Shown here one piece after another: positions 46,689 through 54,915 of a stretch of DNA of 64,000 nucleotides. The notes beneath the pieces are model-generated. The model was not told the DNA's origin. It was given only the letters and a program-made list of their open reading frames with translations, and did not search any database. Within the stretch, counting starts at the first letter, position 1, and the number at the start of each line of letters is the position of its first letter. The position numbers and the translations under genes are program-made. The DNA comes from Mesorhizobium loti (GTDB lineage Bacteria; Pseudomonadota; Alphaproteobacteria; Rhizobiales; Rhizobiaceae), in the NCBI GenBank assembly GCA_002356515.1, contig AP017605.1, positions 992,001-1,056,000 of the forward strand, written 5' to 3'.

Positions 46689-47135
46689 CTATGAAACTCT
46701 GGAACTCCGCGACTCTCGTGAAGGGTCGTGAGGGTGGGAGCAACCCGAGATGGTATGGCTCCAGGCCCTTCCCTGATCATCGAGAATCGTCAGTGAGCAT
46801 CTAAAGGGGTTCTCGTCACGCCTGCAGAAATCTATACCGATGCCATCTCTTGGTAAATCGAACTCGACTTCAATCGAAGTCGCCTGGAAGCTCAAGCCCT
46901 TGGCTGCTGCTTGCCCTTCGATCATCGAACGATGTCGCCTTATCAGCGAAGCGAAGGCTGGTAGTGCCGCACACGACGCTTCTGACAGCTCGATCCGAAT
47001 TTTGGATGTCGAGCTCTCTCTCGCCAACGAATGGAGCATCCCAATGCCCCAATACCCATCAACGTCGTTGTTACGGCTTACAAGGGAGCTGACCACATCG
47101 TTCGCGACACCCCTGAAAGCACTCCTTCGAGCCAT
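46689..47135 (-). CDS. Hypothetical protein
   Basis: A 148-residue protein beginning MARRSAFRGVANDVVSSLVS. It has no signal peptide; there is a mixed hydrophilic core and a Cys/His-containing end (SHTISGCSHPHDPSRES). It has no recognised domain. Local base composition is less GC-rich than neighbours, which suggests acquisition. It precedes the ferredoxin-like gene by 7 bases on the same strand. Confidence 0.5.
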   Translation of the reverse strand: MARRSAFRGVANDVVSSLVSRNNDVDGYWGIGMLHSLARESSTSKIRIELSEASCAALPAFASLIRRHRSMIEGQAAAKGLSFQATSIEVEFDLPRDGIGIDFCRRDENPFRCSLTILDDQGRAWSHTISGCSHPHDPSRESRSSRVS

Positions 47136-47154
47136 GTCGGCCTCCGCGCAAGAA

Positions 47155-47247
47155 TCATCCCTTCTTGTCCGGGTCGGAGAAAGCGCTCCGCCAGACTTCC
47201 TTGTGGATGATGTTGGCGACTTTAGCCCCGCCTGACTCGGGCTCCTT
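47155..47247 (-). other. In-frame 30-codon extension after the second MttB-like stop
   Basis: The codons directly after the TGA of the MttB-like gene stay open in the same frame for 30 codons and end in HKEVWRSAFSDPDKKG, a coding-like sequence. No start codon or ribosome-binding site suggests a separate gene. It may be an eroded C-terminus or rare readthrough. Confidence 0.35.
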
Positions 47248-48822
47248 TCAAGTGAAGGCGTCTGGCATCGACCCCTTCTTCTTGGCGATGAACTCCTTCA
47301 GGGCCTCGTCGATGCTGGGATCGAGATGCGGCGCCTCATAGCTTTCCAGCCAGCGGCGGGCGAGTTCGTTGGCGCGCTGCGGCGCGGTCTTCTCGCCTTC
47401 GGCCAGCCACTGTTCGTAGGAATTGTTGTCGGCGATGTTGGAGCGATAGAACGCCGTCTGGAAATTCGCCTGGGTGTGGTCGCAGCCGAGATAGTGGCTG
47501 CCCGGCCCGACCTGGCGGATGGCGTCCATCGCCTGGCCATTCTCAGACAGGTCGACGCCTTCGGAGAATTTTTGGGTCATGCCGAGCTGGTCGATGTCCA
47601 TCATGAATTTTTCGTAGCAGGACGCCAGTCCGCCTTCGAGCCAGCCGGCCGAATGCAGGACAAAGTTGGTGCCGGCCAGGATGGTCGAGTTCAGCGTGTT
47701 GGCGCTTTCATAGGCCGCCTGTGCATCCGGAACCTTGGAGGCGCAGAGCGAACCGCCGGTGCGGAACGGCAGGCCGAGACGGCGTGCGAGTTGCGCCGCG
47801 CCATAGGACACCAGCGACGGCTCCGGCGTGCCGAAGGTCGGCGCGCCCGACTGCATCGAGATCGACGAGGCGAAGGTGCCGAACAGCACCGGCGCGCCCG
47901 GTCGGATCAGCTGCGTGAACGATGCGCCTGCCAACACTTCGGCCAGAACCTGCGTCAGCGTGCCGGCGACCGTCACCGGGCTCATCGCGCCGGCCAGAAT
48001 GAACGGCGTGACGATGCAGGCCTGGTTGTGACGCGAATAAACCTTCAGCGCACCGAGCATGGTCTCGTCGAACACCATCGGCGAGTTGGCGTTGATCAGG
48101 CTGGTCAGCACCGTGTTGTTCTCGACGAAATCGTCGCCGAACACCAGCTTGGCCATGGCCACCGTGTCCTCGGCGCGCTCAGGCGCGGTCACCGATCCCA
48201 TGAACGGTTTGTCGGAATATTTTATGTGCGAATAGACCATGTCGAGATGGCGCTTGTTGACCGGCACATCGACCGGCTCGCACACCGTGCCGCCCGAATG
48301 ATGGATCGACGGCGCCATATAGGCGAGCTTCACGAAATTCCGGAAATCCTCGATCGTCGCGTAGCGCCGGACGCCGTCGAGGTCGCGCACGAAGGGCGGG
48401 CCATAGACCGGCGCGAAGACGGTGGCGTTGCCGCCGATCTGCACCGAGCGTTCGGAATTGCGGGCGTGCTGGGTATAGACGGACGGCGCGGTCTTCAGCA
48501 GCGAACGGCAAAGCCCCTTCGGGAAATGCACGCGCTCACCCTTGACGTCGGCGCCGGCCTCTTTCCACAGCTGCAGCGCTTCGGCGTCATCGCGGAAGAT
48601 GATGCCGATCTCTTCGAGCACCGTATCGGTGTTCTTCTCGATCAGCGCCAGTCCCTCTTCGTTGAGCACCTCATAGACGTTGATCTTGCGCTTGATGTAG
48701 GTGAGCTGGGTGCCCGGCCCGCCGCCGGAGCGCGCCGCGCGCCTGGCTGCTGCTCCGCCGCTCGCACCGCGCCCACGCCGCGCGTTTGACGCTTCCTGGT
48801 CGACTGCCGCGTGTTCGCTCAT
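47248..48822 (-). CDS. MttB-family corrinoid-dependent methyltransferase, copy 2
   Basis: A 524-residue non-pyrrolysine MttB homologue from ATG at 48822, with AGGGAAGAG upstream. Residues 14-36 form an Arg/Gly/Ala-rich basic tail (ARRGRGASGGAAARRAAR); the catalytic barrel follows at TYIKRKINVYEV. Conserved blocks are GGTVCEPVDVPVNKRHLDM, TSLINANSPMVFDETMLGAL and HSAGWLEGGLASCYEKFMMD. It is divergently transcribed from the corrinoid-protein gene, its probable partner. The methyl donor is presumably glycine betaine or a similar quaternary amine; specificity is not resolved. Confidence 0.85.
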   Translation of the reverse strand: MSEHAAVDQEASNARRGRGASGGAAARRAARSGGGPGTQLTYIKRKINVYEVLNEEGLALIEKNTDTVLEEIGIIFRDDAEALQLWKEAGADVKGERVHFPKGLCRSLLKTAPSVYTQHARNSERSVQIGGNATVFAPVYGPPFVRDLDGVRRYATIEDFRNFVKLAYMAPSIHHSGGTVCEPVDVPVNKRHLDMVYSHIKYSDKPFMGSVTAPERAEDTVAMAKLVFGDDFVENNTVLTSLINANSPMVFDETMLGALKVYSRHNQACIVTPFILAGAMSPVTVAGTLTQVLAEVLAGASFTQLIRPGAPVLFGTFASSISMQSGAPTFGTPEPSLVSYGAAQLARRLGLPFRTGGSLCASKVPDAQAAYESANTLNSTILAGTNFVLHSAGWLEGGLASCYEKFMMDIDQLGMTQKFSEGVDLSENGQAMDAIRQVGPGSHYLGCDHTQANFQTAFYRSNIADNNSYEQWLAEGEKTAPQRANELARRWLESYEAPHLDPSIDEALKEFIAKKKGSMPDAFT

Positions 48823-48948
48823 GATCGCTCTTCCCTGAATATGGCCTGGCCTGACGATGGCTGGTCCGTAACCGTTGCGGCCGCATGGCGGCTTTCGCCG
48901 GATCGTAGCCATGCACCCTATTCGAAACGGCCCGTCCGCGCCAACGCC

Positions 48949-49087
48949 TGTCGCAAAATCGACAAGAAAACCAATAGATTTTCCAGTCGCTTTCCTTTTG
49001 CGGGAAGTCGCAAATCAGCTATGGATACCCGCCCATTGCGGGTTAGGTATGAGCGCTAAAATTTTGTGCCTTGCGACACAGTCGCGA
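48949..49087. promoter_or_regulatory. Cluster of GTCGC half-sites between mttB-like and corrinoid-protein genes
   Basis: The 287-base divergent region holds TGTCGC at 48949, AGTCGC at 48985 and 49006 (exactly 21 bases apart), and an inverted TTGCGAC-aca-GTCGCGA at 49071-49087. The same half-site type occurs upstream of the GlxA-type regulator gene, suggesting common control. No consensus promoter was assigned with confidence. Confidence 0.4.
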
Positions 49088-49109
49088 TGCCGTGAGGAGC
49101 TGGATAAAA

Positions 49110-49808
49110 ATGTCCGACGACGAGATCATCCTTTCTGAACTTTCCGACGACGAGCTGGTGCAGCAAATGCACGACGATCTCTATGACGGCTTGAAGGAAG
49201 AGATCGAGGAAGGCACGCGCATCCTGCTGGAGCGTGGCTGGGCACCCTACAAGGTGCTGACCGAAGCACTGGTCGAAGGCATGCGCATCGTCGGCGAGGA
49301 TTTTCGCGACGGCATCCTTTTCGTTCCCGAAGTGCTGCTCTCGGCCAACGCCATGAAGGCCGGCATGTTCATCCTGCGTCCGCTGCTCGCCGCCACCGGC
49401 GCGCCGAAGCAGGGCAAGATGGTGATCGGCACCGTCAAGGGCGACATCCACGACATCGGCAAGAACCTCGTCGGCATGATGATGGAAGGCGCCGGCTTCG
49501 ATGTCATCGACCTCGGCATCAACAATGCGGTCGAGAAATATCTCGATGCGATCGAGCAGCATCAGCCCGACATCATCGGCATGTCGGCGCTTTTGACCAC
49601 GACCATGCCCTACATGAAGGTCGTCATCGACACGATGAAGGAAAAGGGCATCCGCGACGATTATGTCGTGCTGGTCGGCGGTGCGCCGCTCAACGAGGAA
49701 TTCGGCAAGGCCGTCGGCGCCGACGCCTATTGCCGCGATGCCGCGGTGGCGGTCGAGACCGCCAAGGACTTCATGAAGCGCAAGCACAACGTGCGCGCTT
49801 CCGCCTGA
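49110..49808 (+). CDS. Methylamine corrinoid-binding protein
   Basis: A 232-residue two-domain corrinoid protein of the MtbC/MttC/MtmC family. The N-terminal helical cap (residues 1-100) precedes a Rossmann B12 domain with the base-off signature Asp112-x-His114-x-x-Gly117 (GDIHDIGKNL), Ser159 (GMSALLTTT) and Gly190-Gly191 (VLVGGAP). It accepts methyl groups from an MttB-type enzyme and passes them to the THF methyltransferase. The start at 49110 (MSDDEIIL) is preferred over 49071 by GAGGAG upstream. It is the only corrinoid protein in the window, so it may serve both MttB paralogues. Confidence 0.92.
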   Translation: MSDDEIILSELSDDELVQQMHDDLYDGLKEEIEEGTRILLERGWAPYKVLTEALVEGMRIVGEDFRDGILFVPEVLLSANAMKAGMFILRPLLAATGAPKQGKMVIGTVKGDIHDIGKNLVGMMMEGAGFDVIDLGINNAVEKYLDAIEQHQPDIIGMSALLTTTMPYMKVVIDTMKEKGIRDDYVVLVGGAPLNEEFGKAVGADAYCRDAAVAVETAKDFMKRKHNVRASA

Positions 49809-49836
49809 TCCAAGGCATCAGGATGGACAGACAGGA

Positions 49837-49866
49837 AAAGCCTCGCCTTGCAGCGCGGCTTTTTTG
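49837..49866 (+). terminator. Terminator after the corrinoid protein gene
   Basis: Hairpin with a 10-bp arm (aaagcctcgc against gcgcggcttt, one mismatch) followed by a long T-run, ending the monocistronic corrinoid protein message. Confidence 0.8.
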
Positions 49867-49893
49867 TTCCCAGATGATGGAGGGGGCTGACGA

Positions 49894-50031
49894 TCAGTTG
49901 GCGACAGTGTCTTTGACAGCCCTTGCCGTCGATTTGACATCCTTGCCGACACCCCGAATGGTGTTGGCGCAGGCCGTAAGGGCCAAGGCACTGGCAAGGA
50001 TGGCTATCGGCGCAATGCGCAGCAGTTTCAT
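49894..50031 (-). CDS. Entericidin-family small lipoprotein
   Basis: A 45-residue lipoprotein: signal sequence MKLLRIAPIAILASALALTA, a lipobox ending LTAC, then a short amphipathic helix (NTIRGVGKDVKSTARAVKDT). It matches the entericidin/EcnA-B family, small outer-envelope bacteriolytic or stress lipoproteins common in rhizobia. It lies on the opposite strand, between the corrinoid protein and DUF1638 genes. Confidence 0.8.
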   Translation of the reverse strand: MKLLRIAPIAILASALALTACANTIRGVGKDVKSTARAVKDTVAN

Positions 50032-50085
50032 GGACGGTGTCTCCCTCGACAGATAAATTAGCCCCGCAGCGAAAGCCGGCTCGAC

Positions 50086-50727
50086 TTGGTCAAGACGCAA
50101 AAAACGAAACCGAATCAGACAGACAGGCTGCTCGTCATCGCCTGCGGGATGATTGCGCGCGAGGTATTGGCCGTCAAGGAACAGCTCGGGCTCGACCACG
50201 TCGAATTGACCTGTTTGCCGGCGGAGTTTCATTTCTATCCCGACCGTATCGCGCCCGCCATGGACAAGGCGATCGAGAAGGCCAAGGCGGAGGGCTATGA
50301 GCACATCTTTGTCGGCTATGCCGATTGCGGCACGGGCGGCCTGCTCGACCGCGTCATCGAGAAGCATGGCGTCGAGCGCATGGCCGGTCCGCACTGCTTC
50401 GCCTTCTATCAAGGCATGGAGGCCTATGCGAAAATCGCCGACGACGACATGATGTCCTTCTACATGACGGACTTCCTGTGCCGCCAGTTCGACGCCTTCT
50501 TCATGAAGCCGCTCGGCCTCGACAAGCACCCGGAGCTGATCAAGGACTATTTCGGCAATTACGAGAAGCTGGTCTATCTCGCCCAGACCGACGACCCGGA
50601 ACTCGACAAGGTCGCGGAAAAGGCCGCCGCCCTGCTCGGCCTCGCCTATGAGCGGCGCGCGACCGGCTATGGCGATTTGATGAGCGAACTGACACGGGCA
50701 GCCTTGCACCCGGAGAGCGTTGGTTAG
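50086..50727 (+). CDS. DUF1638 family protein
   Basis: A 213-residue protein of DUF1638: RLLVIACGMIARE near the N-terminus, VGYADCGTGGLLD, then MAGPHCFAFYQG and FLCRQFDAFFMKPLGLDKHP. Cysteine and histidine residues are well placed for metal binding. Homologues occur beside methylamine and corrinoid genes in anaerobes, but the function is unknown. The start is a TTG at 50086 because the conserved core begins before the first ATG at 50149; the real start could be a little further upstream. Confidence 0.7.
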   Translation: MVKTQKTKPNQTDRLLVIACGMIAREVLAVKEQLGLDHVELTCLPAEFHFYPDRIAPAMDKAIEKAKAEGYEHIFVGYADCGTGGLLDRVIEKHGVERMAGPHCFAFYQGMEAYAKIADDDMMSFYMTDFLCRQFDAFFMKPLGLDKHPELIKDYFGNYEKLVYLAQTDDPELDKVAEKAAALLGLAYERRATGYGDLMSELTRAALHPESVG

Positions 50728-50741
50728 GCGCCCGCTTCCAA

Positions 50742-51269
50742 CTACTCCTCCGGTGGCGGATCCGACACGAAATCGACAACGCGACCGCTTTCAAGCCGGA
50801 GTGGGCCTATTGCGGACGGGTCTTTGCGCATCGCCTCGGCAATCATGGCGTCGACAGTGTCGAGGTTTCCCTGCAGAATTGAGCGGTCGCCGGATTCCCA
50901 GTACTGGCCTTCGTCGAAGATATCGAATTTGTGAAAAATAGGGGCAACTTTACGAAGCAGCCCGATGATTTCGATATGAGCCTCCGACCCGGCAAACTGG
51001 GTCTTGCAATATTGCTGCATGAAGAGGTGTCTGTCGAATTCGAACCGCAGAGGATCCGCCCGGGGATGCGGCAGAAGTTCTATTCCTGTAACCGGGCCGA
51101 GATAGTCCACGCTGCGTTCATCAATGACCCGATTGAGAACCATTTGGGCTTCATTTATTTCCCGAAATGGCCAGCCCCGAGCGGCGGCAACCGCCGCTGC
51201 TTCCTGCAACAGCGCAGCATATTTGTCGTCGTCAAGCAGTTGCCCCTCAAAGTGGATTGTCACTCCCAC
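50742..51269 (-). CDS. Hypothetical cytoplasmic protein
   Basis: A 175-residue acidic protein, starting from the GTG at 51269 preceded by GGGGGGAGG; a longer frame extends to 51443 with basic, non-conserved residues. Contains YDxxD-like acidic stretches (EGQLLDDDKYAALLQEAA, FDIFDEGQYWES). No family recognised. It is convergent with the DUF1638 gene and probably unrelated to the C1 system. Confidence 0.5.
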   Translation of the reverse strand: MGVTIHFEGQLLDDDKYAALLQEAAAVAAARGWPFREINEAQMVLNRVIDERSVDYLGPVTGIELLPHPRADPLRFEFDRHLFMQQYCKTQFAGSEAHIEIIGLLRKVAPIFHKFDIFDEGQYWESGDRSILQGNLDTVDAMIAEAMRKDPSAIGPLRLESGRVVDFVSDPPPEE

Positions 51270-51312
51270 GTACACCTCCCCCCGAGAAACGATCGCAACG
51301 ATAGCTGTGCGT

Positions 51313-52224
51313 CTACTCGATCGCCAGCGCCTCAAGCACATCCGCGAAGCTCGCCTTGCAGACGAAACCAAGCCGCTCTTTGGCCCGCGATGGATCGTAG
51401 ACGCGATCGATCGATGAAAACATCGTCCAGCCCCTCCTGGCATAGAGCCGCGGATAATCCGGGAAGTAACGTGTTACGACCGACGGCGCATCGGCGATCA
51501 ATTCCGCGCAGTCTTCCGGCTGGAACGGCGTCGGTGCCGAGATAATGAAGATGTCGAAGCCCAGCTGCGGCGCCTTCTCCAACGCGGCGACATGAGCCTC
51601 CGCCGCATCTTCCACCGTCAGCCGGCGGAACAGCAATTCATTCGCCTTGGTGTTGGCATCGGACTGTTCGATCGCGTGCGCCATGTCATCGGCTTCGGGA
51701 AAGAAGCGGGCCGTGCGCAGCACGACCACCGGCAGGCCATGCTGGAGATGATAGAGGCGGCAGAGATGTTCGGCCGAAAGCTTGGTGACCCCATAGATGT
51801 TGCGCGGCTCGGGCGACATCGCCTCCGTCAGCCAGGCCGCCTTGCGGGCACCGCCCTTGAAGCCGTCGCGTATCGCCTGCGAGATCATCAGCGACGTCGT
51901 CGAGGTGAAGACGAAGCGCTGCACGCCCGTCGCCACCGCCGCGTCGAGCAGGTTCAGCGTTCCCTGCACATTGGTGGCGACGAAATCGCTGTTGGCGCGG
52001 CTTTCTATATTGGGCTTGTGCAGCGCGCCGCTGTGGATGATGGCTTCAATTCGGTTGCCTCCGACCACCCGCATGACCAGGTCACGATCGGCGATCGAGC
52101 CGATCATCTGCGTTTCAAAAGATGGAACCGGGTCAAGACCGATCACCTCATGGCCAAGTGCGCGCAGGCGCGGCGCCAGCGCGCTGCCCAGCCAACCCGA
52201 CGATCCCGTGAGCAAGATTCGCAT
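51313..52224 (-). CDS. NAD-dependent sugar epimerase/dehydratase (extended SDR)
   Basis: A 303-residue extended short-chain dehydrogenase with N-terminal nucleotide motif LLTGSSGWLGSALA, active-site serine region FTSTTSLM and the catalytic YxxxK motif (IYGVTKLSAEH). It is typical of UDP-glucose epimerase-like enzymes. The substrate is unknown. Confidence 0.85.
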   Translation of the reverse strand: MRILLTGSSGWLGSALAPRLRALGHEVIGLDPVPSFETQMIGSIADRDLVMRVVGGNRIEAIIHSGALHKPNIESRANSDFVATNVQGTLNLLDAAVATGVQRFVFTSTTSLMISQAIRDGFKGGARKAAWLTEAMSPEPRNIYGVTKLSAEHLCRLYHLQHGLPVVVLRTARFFPEADDMAHAIEQSDANTKANELLFRRLTVEDAAEAHVAALEKAPQLGFDIFIISAPTPFQPEDCAELIADAPSVVTRYFPDYPRLYARRGWTMFSSIDRVYDPSRAKERLGFVCKASFADVLEALAIE

Positions 52225-52374
52225 GCGTCACACCATGATTTTTGACGGTGACGCTGTTAAGCACGGATGACAGGTGCGAGCGACCCGATAAAGTCAGGTA
52301 GCGGCCAGCAACGGCGCCGCTCCAGACATTAACTGCCATTTTTATCGACTGCCATTTTATCCAGGGAGTTCCAG

Positions 52375-52950
52375 ATGATCCTTCGTCCCCTTTTCGCCGC
52401 CATCGGCCTGCTCTGCTGCACCCTGCCCGCCCTCGCCGACGGCCAGGTGCAGAAGCTGATCACGCCTGCCGACAAGACGCGCCTCGACAAGTACGGCGAG
52501 ACGCGCAAGGTGGCGCTCACCGAGGCGAAGGCCGGCAACCCGATCGACGTCAAACAGCTCGATGCCTTGCTGGCGAAGCCGCTGGTGTCGTTTTCCGACA
52601 AGGACCTGACCGGCAACTGGAAGTGCCGCACCATCAAGGCGGGCGGGTTGAGCCCGCTCGTCATCTATGGCTGGTTCAAGTGCAAGGTGATCGACGACGG
52701 TTCCGGCTGGCGGCTGGAAAAGATCAGCGGCTCGCAGCGCACCCAGGGCCGCTTCTTCGACGATAGCGAGAAGCGCTCGATCTATCTCGGTTCCGGCTCC
52801 GTCAACGATGACAAGGCAAAGCCGTATGGCAGCGGTCCGCAGACCGATCAGGTCGGCTACGCCTTCCGCACCGGTGCAAAGGAATGGCGCATCGAACTTC
52901 CCGCGCCTTATTACGAATCGAAGCTCGACATCATCGAGTTCAAGCGCTGA
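52375..52950 (+). CDS. Exported DUF4893-family protein
   Basis: A 191-residue secreted protein with an N-terminal signal peptide (MILRPLFAAIGLLCCTLPAL, cleavage near ALADG) and a beta-rich body matching DUF4893 (DLTGNWKCRTIKAGG, PYYESKLDIIEFKR). It contains two Cys in the core. Function is unknown. It is divergent from the epimerase and upstream of the formyltransferase-like gene. Confidence 0.65.
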   Translation: MILRPLFAAIGLLCCTLPALADGQVQKLITPADKTRLDKYGETRKVALTEAKAGNPIDVKQLDALLAKPLVSFSDKDLTGNWKCRTIKAGGLSPLVIYGWFKCKVIDDGSGWRLEKISGSQRTQGRFFDDSEKRSIYLGSGSVNDDKAKPYGSGPQTDQVGYAFRTGAKEWRIELPAPYYESKLDIIEFKR

Positions 52951-53037
52951 GCGTAGTCATCAAGATTTAACCCGATTCCGGCACAAAATCCGGCCAGCAT
53001 GCGGCGGCCGGCCGCGTGCAAGGCAGGAAAGCGGGCT

Positions 53038-53820
53038 ATGTCATCATCGGTTGGAACCAACGCGCCGATCGTCGTCGTGACCGGCGGCGGTGGTCATGTC
53101 TGGGCCATGATCAACACAATCGCCGATCGCGTTGGTCCTGTCAGCGTCGTCCTCGAAACCCCTGAATCCAAAAAGCAATTGCTGCGTGGCCGGGCTCGCC
53201 GCCAGGGCTGGATCTCGGCCATGGGCCAGCTTGGCACGATGGTGCTGAGCAGGTTGGGCAAGCGGCTCCTGGCCAGCCATAGCGCGCGATTGATCGCGGA
53301 GGAGAAACTGGAGGTTGAGCCGCGACCAGACCAGGAAATCATCCGAGTGGCCTCGGCCAATGGGCTTGAGTGCCTGCAGGCGATCCAGAAGATCCAGCCA
53401 GGTGTCGTGCTGCTCAACGGTTGCCGACTGATCTCGGCTGAGATGCTGAGCAAGATGTCCTGCCCGGTGCTCAACTACCATGCGGGCATCACACCGAAAT
53501 ATCGCGGCATGAATGGCGGCTATTGGGCTCTGATATCAGGCGATGCGCAGAATTTCGGCACGACTGTCCACCTTGTCGATGCTGGCGTCGACACTGGCGG
53601 CGTGCTGAAGCAGGCGCGCGGCAGACCGAAAAAAGGCGACACCATCTCAAGTCACGCGCTCCGCCAGGCGGCGTTCTCGCGCGACATATGCGTCGAGGCC
53701 ATCAGAGATGCGCTGGCTGGAAACCTCACGACGATCGATCCCGGCCTGCCGTCGAAACAGTGGTATCACCCGACGATCTGGTTCTACGTCTGGACCGGCC
53801 TCAGAACCGGAATCTGGTAG
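53038..53820 (+). CDS. Formyltransferase-fold protein (N10-formyl-THF-type)
   Basis: A 260-residue protein with a formyltransferase catalytic segment: VLNYHAGITPKYRG (Asn and His) and FGTTVHLVDAGVDTG (Asp), the triad of Fmt/PurN-type enzymes. N-terminal residues 10-50 form the Rossmann-like part (IVVVTGGGGHVWAMIN). The acceptor could be a sugar amine or amino acid. The start at 53038 (MSSSVGTN) is preferred; a longer in-frame start exists at 52999. It lies 203 bases before the C1 operon. Confidence 0.7.
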   Translation: MSSSVGTNAPIVVVTGGGGHVWAMINTIADRVGPVSVVLETPESKKQLLRGRARRQGWISAMGQLGTMVLSRLGKRLLASHSARLIAEEKLEVEPRPDQEIIRVASANGLECLQAIQKIQPGVVLLNGCRLISAEMLSKMSCPVLNYHAGITPKYRGMNGGYWALISGDAQNFGTTVHLVDAGVDTGGVLKQARGRPKKGDTISSHALRQAAFSRDICVEAIRDALAGNLTTIDPGLPSKQWYHPTIWFYVWTGLRTGIW

Positions 53821-53934
53821 GCTTTGTCAGCCCCGAACCACATAAAGCCAGACGGCTTTTCCTAAGCACCGACCCTGCCTCCTGTGCGCGCCGCGAACGA
53901 ATAAAGACACCTTTCATTTTACGACATTGAAATG

Positions 53935-53961
53935 CGTCGCTTTTGAATGCGCGCGCGTCGT
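53935..53961 (+). promoter_or_regulatory. Candidate GTCGC direct-repeat site upstream of the metV-metF operon
   Basis: CGTCGC (53935-53940) and CGTCGT (53956-53961) are 21 bases apart, the same spacing as upstream of the first mttB-like gene and in the mttB-corrinoid intergenic region. It ends 62 bases before the operon's first start. Weak individually because GTCG is frequent in this genome. Confidence 0.25.
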
Positions 53962-54023
53962 CCCATAACAAGCGGCCCCCCTGCGCATGCGGCAATGCTC
54001 GATAGTTCGAGGAGCGAGAATTC

Positions 54024-54326
54024 ATGGCCGTTCTTATCGTCGTCTACTGGCGCGACATCCCTGCCCAGGTCATCGTCAAGAAGGGCCGGCAGAACGCCAA
54101 GCGCGAGCTGCCGTTGCGCTTCACCGAGGCCATCGACATGTGCGCCATGCGCACCGGCGCCGGCGGCACCGACGACTATCTGGCCGAATGGCGCAAGGCC
54201 GATCCCGTTCCGGTCGGCGACGATCTCGAAGCCGAGGTCGAAAAGGCTTTTCAGGACCTCGACACGAAATATGACCGCGAGCGGCTGGTCGCTCTGGTCA
54301 AGGCAGGCGGCAAAGAAAATGTCTGA
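54024..54326 (+). CDS. Conserved small 'virulence factor' domain protein
   Basis: A 100-residue acidic protein (VLIVVYWRDIPAQVIVKKGR, REL..RFTEAIDMCAMRTG) matching the domain annotated as Virulence_fact, a family whose name is not a real indicator of function. Its 3' end overlaps the metV-like gene by 8 bases, making it the first gene of the C1 operon with metV and metF. It may be a small accessory factor for the THF enzymes. Confidence 0.65.
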   Translation: MAVLIVVYWRDIPAQVIVKKGRQNAKRELPLRFTEAIDMCAMRTGAGGTDDYLAEWRKADPVPVGDDLEAEVEKAFQDLDTKYDRERLVALVKAGGKENV

Positions 54327-54915
54327 GACGCAACCGGCGGTTACACAGGCCACCCTGGTCAAGAAGGCAGCGCCGAAGTCCGACTACAAGCCGGCCGACG
54401 TGTCGCCGCAGCGGCGCGTGCAGCGGTCTTTCGCTGTGAGATTGTGGTCGATCCGGCATTCGCGCCTGCTGGAATGGTTCTATTCCCGTTTCGCCGACAT
54501 GTTCCTGCTCCTCCACCCCCTGTGGAAAGGCATAGGCTACGGTCGCGTCGAAGCCCCGATCAAGTTTGTCGAAAAGCGCGTCAAGGGATTCATGTTCGAT
54601 TGCCGCATGTGCGGCCAGTGCATCCTGTCGTCGACCGGCATGTCGTGCCCGATGAACTGCCCCAAGCAGCTGCGCAATGGCCCCTGCGGCGGCGTGCGCG
54701 CCAACGGCAATTGCGAGGTCGAGCCCGATATGCCTTGCGTCTGGGTCAAGGCCTGGGAAGGGTCGCAGAACATGGTCAATTCCGACAAGATCCTGACCGT
54801 GCAGAAGCCGGTCGACCAGTCGCTGCGCGAAACCTCGGCCTGGCTGCGGGTCACCGCGCAGGCGGCGGCCGCCCGTGAGGCCGCGTCCGCGCCGAAGACC
54901 GGAGCCGCCGCATGA
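54319..54915 (+). CDS. metV: MetV-like iron-sulfur/zinc subunit (MTHFR C-terminal-type domain)
   Basis: A 198-residue Cys-rich protein corresponding to the MetV partner of MetF in acetogens. The core has eight cysteines at residues 95, 98, 101, 110, 114, 123, 132 and 140 (FDCRMCGQC, GMSCPMNC, GPCGGV). Such a set can hold an iron-sulfur cluster. The N-terminal 80 residues are basic and include a hydrophobic region. It overlaps both the upstream gene (8 bases) and metF (ATGA). In aerobes MetF normally lacks this subunit, so its presence is notable. Confidence 0.75.
   Translation: MSETQPAVTQATLVKKAAPKSDYKPADVSPQRRVQRSFAVRLWSIRHSRLLEWFYSRFADMFLLLHPLWKGIGYGRVEAPIKFVEKRVKGFMFDCRMCGQCILSSTGMSCPMNCPKQLRNGPCGGVRANGNCEVEPDMPCVWVKAWEGSQNMVNSDKILTVQKPVDQSLRETSAWLRVTAQAAAAREAASAPKTGAAA

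Noticed and set aside
30531..48822. Possible pyrrolysine-containing MttB
   Set aside because: Neither MttB-like gene has an in-frame amber TAG, and no pyl genes were seen, so these belong to the non-pyrrolysine branch.
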